Program-made: the position numbers and the translations under genes
Part shown: piece after piece, positions 33,682-37,526 of the stretch
How the letters are laid out: each line of letters starts with the position of its first letter
Numbering within the stretch: the stretch's first letter is position 1
Notes under the pieces: generated by a model
What the model saw: only the letters and a program-made list of their open reading frames with translations
Databases searched by the model: none
What the model was told of the DNA's origin: nothing
NCBI GenBank assembly: GCA_017651515.1
Contig: JAGCCU010000041.1
Location: forward strand, 1 to 37,526
From: Muribaculaceae bacterium
GTDB lineage: Bacteria; Bacteroidota; Bacteroidia; Bacteroidales; Muribaculaceae
DNA length: 37,526 nt
Direction: 5' to 3'

Positions 33682-34970
33682 TTTATGATGGGTTGTATAA
33701 AGGGTTCACGGGTAAGTTTGTCCATATAGTAGTCGCGCACATCTTTCCAGCGGTAATATGGTGCACACTCTGTCTCTACAGGTATAGTCGCCTCATGTTC
33801 GTTGAGCAGTACTTTCACCAGAATGCCACCTTCACCATTCACCGGGCGGTAATACACCATCTGCACGTTGCACGCCATGGGGAAAATCTTATAGGTCTGC
33901 CAGTGGCGGTCAAGGGTCTCTAAGTCGGTAGTCTGATAGTCGGCTCCGTTGATGCCCATCAGGCATACCAACGGCAGCACGACGCTCTCGTGACCGAAGC
34001 GCAGGCTTGCTGAGTTTCCTCCATGAGCAATTGCACGATCGGCATCTTCGATGAAGCTGCGCAACAAATGCGACTCCATGAAATCAACACGACACTTAGT
34101 AAGTGGAGTCTCGCCGGAATAAATGTACCAGCGCACATTGTTGTAACGCCACAGGTTATAAGCATCGTCAAGCGTAAACAAGTCATAGAGATCCACGTTT
34201 TCCCATTGATGGTGGCTCTGCATGTTACCCGCCACGTCAAAAAGGTCAATCATTAGGTCTCGTCCCTTTATATTCGCTTCTGCCCACTTGGAATCGGTGA
34301 ACAGCTTCTTGAGGAACCGCTGTGGCTTCACGTAACGTGCCTCTAGGTCTTCGTAATAATGGGAAGCCTCCTTGCGCAACGCTCTTGCCACTGAGTCACT
34401 GTAGTTCATATAGAACATCTCGGCACGACTCGCATCGGTATATATCTGCATGTCAGGGTTGAGACTCTTTAGCACATCCACTTCGTTCTGCATCGAAAGA
34501 ATGCAGCGTATAACTACAGTGGAACGGGCACGCACGATGGGTGACCCCTGCCACACTTCGGGGAAATTCTCAAACATTCGACGAGCAATGCCCTGGTGCT
34601 GCTCAGCTCCGATATCACTCAGTTCTCCATCACGACCCTGTGCACTCTCACGCAATTCACGCAAAATGGCAAGCACTTCCTTACCACGGGCAGTGAGCTT
34701 GCCTGCATTTTCGCCCAGTTCTAACTGTTCAACGGGAATGCTGTAACGCCGCTTGCCTATGAGCCAGCGGCTGCCGTGACGGCCATAATGGTTGATGAAA
34801 AACGGCTCATATCCTTCTGGAGACGGCGTTAGAGCAGGCAGGTTCTTGTCTGGATAGGCCTGGTAGTTGTTGGCACTACGACGAATGTCCTGCTTGAAGT
34901 CATCCTTCACGTCTGCCCACGAACTGGCAGCAAGCACTATCAGCAAAATTGTAAGCAAAAACTTTTTCAT
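33678..34970 (-). CDS. Secreted histidine-type acid phosphatase (tandem copy 1)
   Basis: 430 aa with signal peptide MKKFLLTILLIVLAASSWA. It is a clear paralogue of the next gene: NHYGRHGSRW catalytic motif, DIGAEQHQGIARRMFENFP, STVVIRCILSMQNE, LRFGHESVVLPLVCLM and a matching C-terminal VKVLLNEHEATIPVETE against VKVLLNEHEATLPITTD. First gene of the two-gene operon, with a good promoter at 34998-35029. Tandem duplication followed by divergence suggests two related substrates. Confidence 0.85.
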   Translation of the reverse strand: MKKFLLTILLIVLAASSWADVKDDFKQDIRRSANNYQAYPDKNLPALTPSPEGYEPFFINHYGRHGSRWLIGKRRYSIPVEQLELGENAGKLTARGKEVLAILRELRESAQGRDGELSDIGAEQHQGIARRMFENFPEVWQGSPIVRARSTVVIRCILSMQNEVDVLKSLNPDMQIYTDASRAEMFYMNYSDSVARALRKEASHYYEDLEARYVKPQRFLKKLFTDSKWAEANIKGRDLMIDLFDVAGNMQSHHQWENVDLYDLFTLDDAYNLWRYNNVRWYIYSGETPLTKCRVDFMESHLLRSFIEDADRAIAHGGNSASLRFGHESVVLPLVCLMGINGADYQTTDLETLDRHWQTYKIFPMACNVQMVYYRPVNGEGGILVKVLLNEHEATIPVETECAPYYRWKDVRDYYMDKLTREPFIQPIIK

Positions 34971-34997
34971 ACGCTTCTATTTGTTCATTTATCAGTG

Positions 34998-35029
34998 CAA
35001 AGATAGTGCAAGTTGAGTGCAAAACCAAA
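34998..35029 (-). promoter_or_regulatory. Promoter of the phosphatase operon
   Basis: On the minus strand TTTG (35026-35029) and TATCTTTG (34998-35005) are separated by 20 bases, a full match to the Bacteroidota -33/-7 pattern. Confidence 0.7.
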
Positions 35030-35106
35030 TATATTTGAGCTTTGCCGAACGCAGCCTATTTTCGCAGTTTTAATGCAAAGTTAATGAAGTTTCGGCAAAC
35101 TTTGAG

Positions 35107-35114
35107 TATCTTTG
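35107..35114 (+). promoter_or_regulatory. -7 box of obgE-pgeF
   Basis: TATCTTTG, 56-63 bases before the obgE ATG, divergent from the phosphatase promoter. No clear -33 element at 19-21 bases. Confidence 0.5.
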
Positions 35115-35169
35115 CACAGTTAAATCTAAATACCACTAAGTTTATTCACATCTTATTACCTGAAATGAT

Positions 35170-36396
35170 ATGGCAGAATCCAATTTTATAGATTATGTAA
35201 AGATATTGTGCCGCAGTGGGAAAGGCGGGCGTGGTTCAGCACACCTGCACCGCGCTAAATACATCCCAAAGGGAGGTCCCGACGGTGGTGACGGTGGACG
35301 CGGTGGTCACATCTACCTGAAAGGTAACCGTAACTTATGGACATTAATCCACCTGAAATATACACGACACATTTTCGCTACTGATGGACAAGGCGGCGGC
35401 GAAAACCAAATGACCGGACGCGATGGTGAAGACCGCACTATAGAAGTTCCATGCGGAACTGCCGTATATGATGCTGAGACTGGACAATTCCTATGCGATG
35501 TAACACGTCATGATCAGGTAGTGCGACTACTTAAGGGTGGAAGAGGCGGATTGGGAAACACTCATTTCAAAACCGCAACAAGGCAAACACCACGATTTGC
35601 ACAGCCTGGCGAACCTGGAGTGGAAAAAGCCGTAATAATGGAACTTAAACTGCTTGCCGATGTGGGTCTCGTAGGGTTTCCCAATGCTGGAAAATCCACG
35701 TTATTATCGGTAATCAGTGCGGCAAAACCTAAGATTGCCAACTATCCCTTCACCACACTAGAGCCAAACCTAGGCATCGTGAGCTATCGCGGACAACAGT
35801 CTTTCGTCATGGCTGATATCCCCGGTATCATCGAAGGTGCAAGCGAAGGCAAGGGATTGGGACTTCGTTTCTTGCGGCACATTGAACGCAATGCAGTATT
35901 GCTGTTCATGATTCCTGCCGACAGCGACGATATCAATCACGAATATGAGGTCTTGTGTAACGAGTTAGAAACATTCAATCCCGATTTGGTAAGCAAACCA
36001 CGCGTATTAGCAATTACAAAATGTGACATGCTTGACGACGAACTTATCGACGAGATGCGTGCCGAACTGCCTGACGGAATCGAGACACTATTTATCTCCA
36101 GTGTGGCACAGATGGGTCTTACTGAACTGAAAGACCTGCTATGGCGCACCATAAATGATGAACGCAACCGTATACCAGAAACGTCTACACAACGTGACCT
36201 TGACGAACGCCACCGTGAAAAGGATGAAGATGACTTCATATTCTCGGCTGCCGACATTGATTCTGAATCTGACTCTGAAGGCGGTAAAATGCTTGATGAA
36301 GATTCACCACAACAATGGAACGAAGAATACTGGGAAAGCGATTTTGAAGACGAAAACAAAGATTTTCAAGTGGTCAGTGACCCCGATGATGCATGA
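35170..36396 (+). CDS. obgE: Obg/CgtA GTPase
   Basis: 408 aa. The glycine-rich Obg fold (1-158) begins [21 protein letters not shown] and includes [15 protein letters not shown]. The G domain follows: G1 GFPNAGKST (169-177), switch region [13 protein letters not shown]3 [10 protein letters not shown]4 as ITKCD (TKCD variant of NKxD) and G5-like ISSVAQMGL. The C-terminal tail (about 340-408) is strongly acidic. Obg associates with the large ribosomal subunit and links assembly to the nucleotide state of the cell. Its stop overlaps the pgeF start by ATGA. Confidence 0.95.
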   Translation: MAESNFIDYVKILCRSGKGGRGSAHLHRAKYIPKGGPDGGDGGRGGHIYLKGNRNLWTLIHLKYTRHIFATDGQGGGENQMTGRDGEDRTIEVPCGTAVYDAETGQFLCDVTRHDQVVRLLKGGRGGLGNTHFKTATRQTPRFAQPGEPGVEKAVIMELKLLADVGLVGFPNAGKSTLLSVISAAKPKIANYPFTTLEPNLGIVSYRGQQSFVMADIPGIIEGASEGKGLGLRFLRHIERNAVLLFMIPADSDDINHEYEVLCNELETFNPDLVSKPRVLAITKCDMLDDELIDEMRAELPDGIETLFISSVAQMGLTELKDLLWRTINDERNRIPETSTQRDLDERHREKDEDDFIFSAADIDSESDSEGGKMLDEDSPQQWNEEYWESDFEDENKDFQVVSDPDDA

Positions 36397-37178
36397 TGGA
36401 ACTGCAATATCTCAAATGGACAAAGCCTGTAAGTGGCGTAAAGGCGTTTCAGGTAACACGCGGCGAGATAAACCCACGCAACCCTTATTCGGAATTCAAC
36501 CTGTGCAATTACACTGGCGACGATGCACTGCGTGTACTCAATGCACGCCTGGAACTTTGCGCTAAACTGAGCATTGAAATGGACCAGCTTATAATGCCAC
36601 GACAGACACACAGTAATCACGTTGTAATCATTGATGACGCATATCTGCAAGCCGACATCGATGCACAGGAATCTATGCTTGAAGGAGTTGATGCTCTGGT
36701 AACTGCATTGCCTGATATTTGCATAGGCGTAAACACTGCCGACTGCGTCAACATTGCACTCACCGATCCTCTTGCAGGCATAATTGGCATAGCACACGCA
36801 GGATGGCGAGGTACTGTAGCACGTATTCCCTGCGAAGTAATCAATACCATGAAAAAACTTGGAGCACAGCCTCACAACATCATCGTGACTATGGGCGCAA
36901 GCATCTGTGGTGAGTGCTACGAAGTAGGCGACGAAGTGGTAGATGCCTTCGCTAAAGAGAAACATGACGTAAATCGCATCATGCATCGCAATGCCGATAC
37001 TGGCAAGGCACATATTGACCTGAGACTGGCATGTTCACTCATTATGCAGGACGAAGGAATCCCAGCCGAAAACATCACTATTTCCGATGAGTGTTCACGC
37101 TGCCAAAGCAGCAAGTATTTCTCCGCACGTCGTTTAGGTATCAACAGCGGACGCACATTCACTGGAATCATTCAATAA
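36393..37178 (+). CDS. pgeF: PgeF/YfiH family multicopper-oxidase-like (laccase-domain) protein
   Basis: 261 aa, usual length. Zinc/copper-site signatures of the YfiH family: RQTHSNHV (His), [12 protein letters not shown] (Cys) and [11 protein letters not shown] (His), then [12 protein letters not shown] and [17 protein letters not shown]. coli YfiH removes wrongly placed L-serine from peptidoglycan precursors; related proteins act as purine nucleoside phosphorylases. Two adjacent ATGs (36393, 36396) are possible starts; the first overlaps obgE by four bases. Confidence 0.92.
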   Translation: MMELQYLKWTKPVSGVKAFQVTRGEINPRNPYSEFNLCNYTGDDALRVLNARLELCAKLSIEMDQLIMPRQTHSNHVVIIDDAYLQADIDAQESMLEGVDALVTALPDICIGVNTADCVNIALTDPLAGIIGIAHAGWRGTVARIPCEVINTMKKLGAQPHNIIVTMGASICGECYEVGDEVVDAFAKEKHDVNRIMHRNADTGKAHIDLRLACSLIMQDEGIPAENITISDECSRCQSSKYFSARRLGINSGRTFTGIIQ

Positions 37179-37199
37179 TACAGTTCTCAGATAAAAAGG

Positions 37200-37229
37200 A
37201 AACCGCGACTCAGAAACGAGCCGCGGTTT
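37200..37229 (+). terminator. Terminator of obgE-pgeF
   Basis: aaaccgcgactc pairs with gagccgcggttt except for one A-C mismatch, six-base loop, then gcttattta. It lies 21 bases after the pgeF stop. Confidence 0.75.
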
Positions 37230-37275
37230 GCTTATTTACTCGGGAAAAAAAGAAAAGCCCGCTTTCGCAGACTCT

Positions 37276-37376
37276 CCGTAGGGGGCGGTTACCTGCGCCC
37301 TCCCATGCCGCAGACCATTGTCGTGGCGGGGCTTAGGACTCTGTGCCAGGAATGGGAAGAGGCGGAACCCTCACGC
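37276..37376 (-). pseudogene. Degenerate 5S rRNA-like copy
   Basis: On the minus strand this 101-base stretch aligns end to end with the 5S gene at 37427 onward, roughly 80% identical. The 5' 28 bases differ at one position and the last ~20 (aggtaaccgccccctacgg) are identical. The middle differs: the universally conserved ccgaac and gaagttaag are replaced by cctggcac and tcctaag. It lies after the operon terminator and is followed by a gcgaaagc mini-hairpin and a cttttcttttttt tract (37246-37258, minus). Confidence 0.75.
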
Positions 37377-37384
37377 TATGGTAC

Positions 37385-37426
37385 AAAAAAAGAAGCCGCA
37401 GTCGGGATTGCTCCTTCTTGCGGCTT

Positions 37427-37427
<1 letters not shown>
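37385..37427 (-). terminator. rRNA operon terminator
   Basis: On the minus strand gaagccgca (37419-37427) pairs perfectly with tgcggcttc (37392-37400) across an 18-base loop, followed by seven T. It begins at the 3' edge of the 5S gene. Confidence 0.85.

Positions 37428-37526
<99 letters not shown>

Noticed and set aside
36155-36565. 136-codon plus-strand reading frame across the obgE-pgeF border
   Set aside because: It overlaps both real genes in another frame and shows no protein-like motif.
37276-37376. Insertion-sequence end or repeat element near the rRNA operon
   Set aside because: Full-length alignment to the adjacent 5S gene explains the sequence better than a transposon end.

Overview
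The window looks like chromosomal DNA of a gut-type Bacteroidales bacterium (Bacteroidota; Prevotellaceae- or Muribaculaceae-like, family not resolved). Evidence seen in the sequence: a SusC/SusD pair, a PorX-type regulator, a C-terminal type IX secretion (T9SS) sorting domain, BspA-type leucine-rich repeats, AT-rich intergenic DNA, few Shine-Dalgarno sites, and many Bacteroidota-style promoters with a TAnnTTTG -7 box.

Left end (1-3914): two clearly diverged 3' portions of comM/yifB flank an AT-rich insert. The insert carries one gene for an ~811-aa protein built of 11 degenerate ~57-aa repeats around a central VSR/PD-(D/E)XK-like domain. This is the most accessory-looking part of the window. 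A perfect 34-bp palindrome ends the second comM fragment and separates it from a convergent DUF3667 membrane protein gene.

5000-16341 (minus): an operon of two secreted proteins, a 3257-aa LamG/FN3 multidomain protein with a T9SS sorting domain and a BspA-type LRR protein, with a 4-bp start/stop overlap. 16783-18402: an acyl-CoA synthetase. 18621-19931: an AAA_14-DUF4143 ATPase gene bracketed by palindromes of the cgattataatcg type, next to the last codons of a second, lost copy. 20036-25257: an isolated SusC/SusD pair ending in a strong terminator.

25516-28140 (minus): porX-aroQ-O-methyltransferase operon. 28346-30236 (plus): yceD-rpmF, then fabH across a gap with two strong RNA hairpins and no plsX. 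30421-32300 (plus): a small outer-membrane protein, a CAU tRNA with several odd bases, and an acyltransferase. 32374-34970 (minus): two tandem secreted histidine acid phosphatases. 35170-37178 (plus): obgE-pgeF. Right end (minus): the 5S gene ending an rRNA operon that enters from beyond the window, its terminator, and a second degenerate 5S-like sequence.

Functionally, much of the window serves the cell envelope and secretion: T9SS cargo and its regulator, a TonB-dependent nutrient importer, secreted phosphatases, fatty acid and phospholipid synthesis. The best candidates for something new are the comM insert with its repeat-nuclease protein, the palindrome-bracketed ATPase unit, and the degenerate 5S copy. 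All products are named from sequence reading only; no database search was run.
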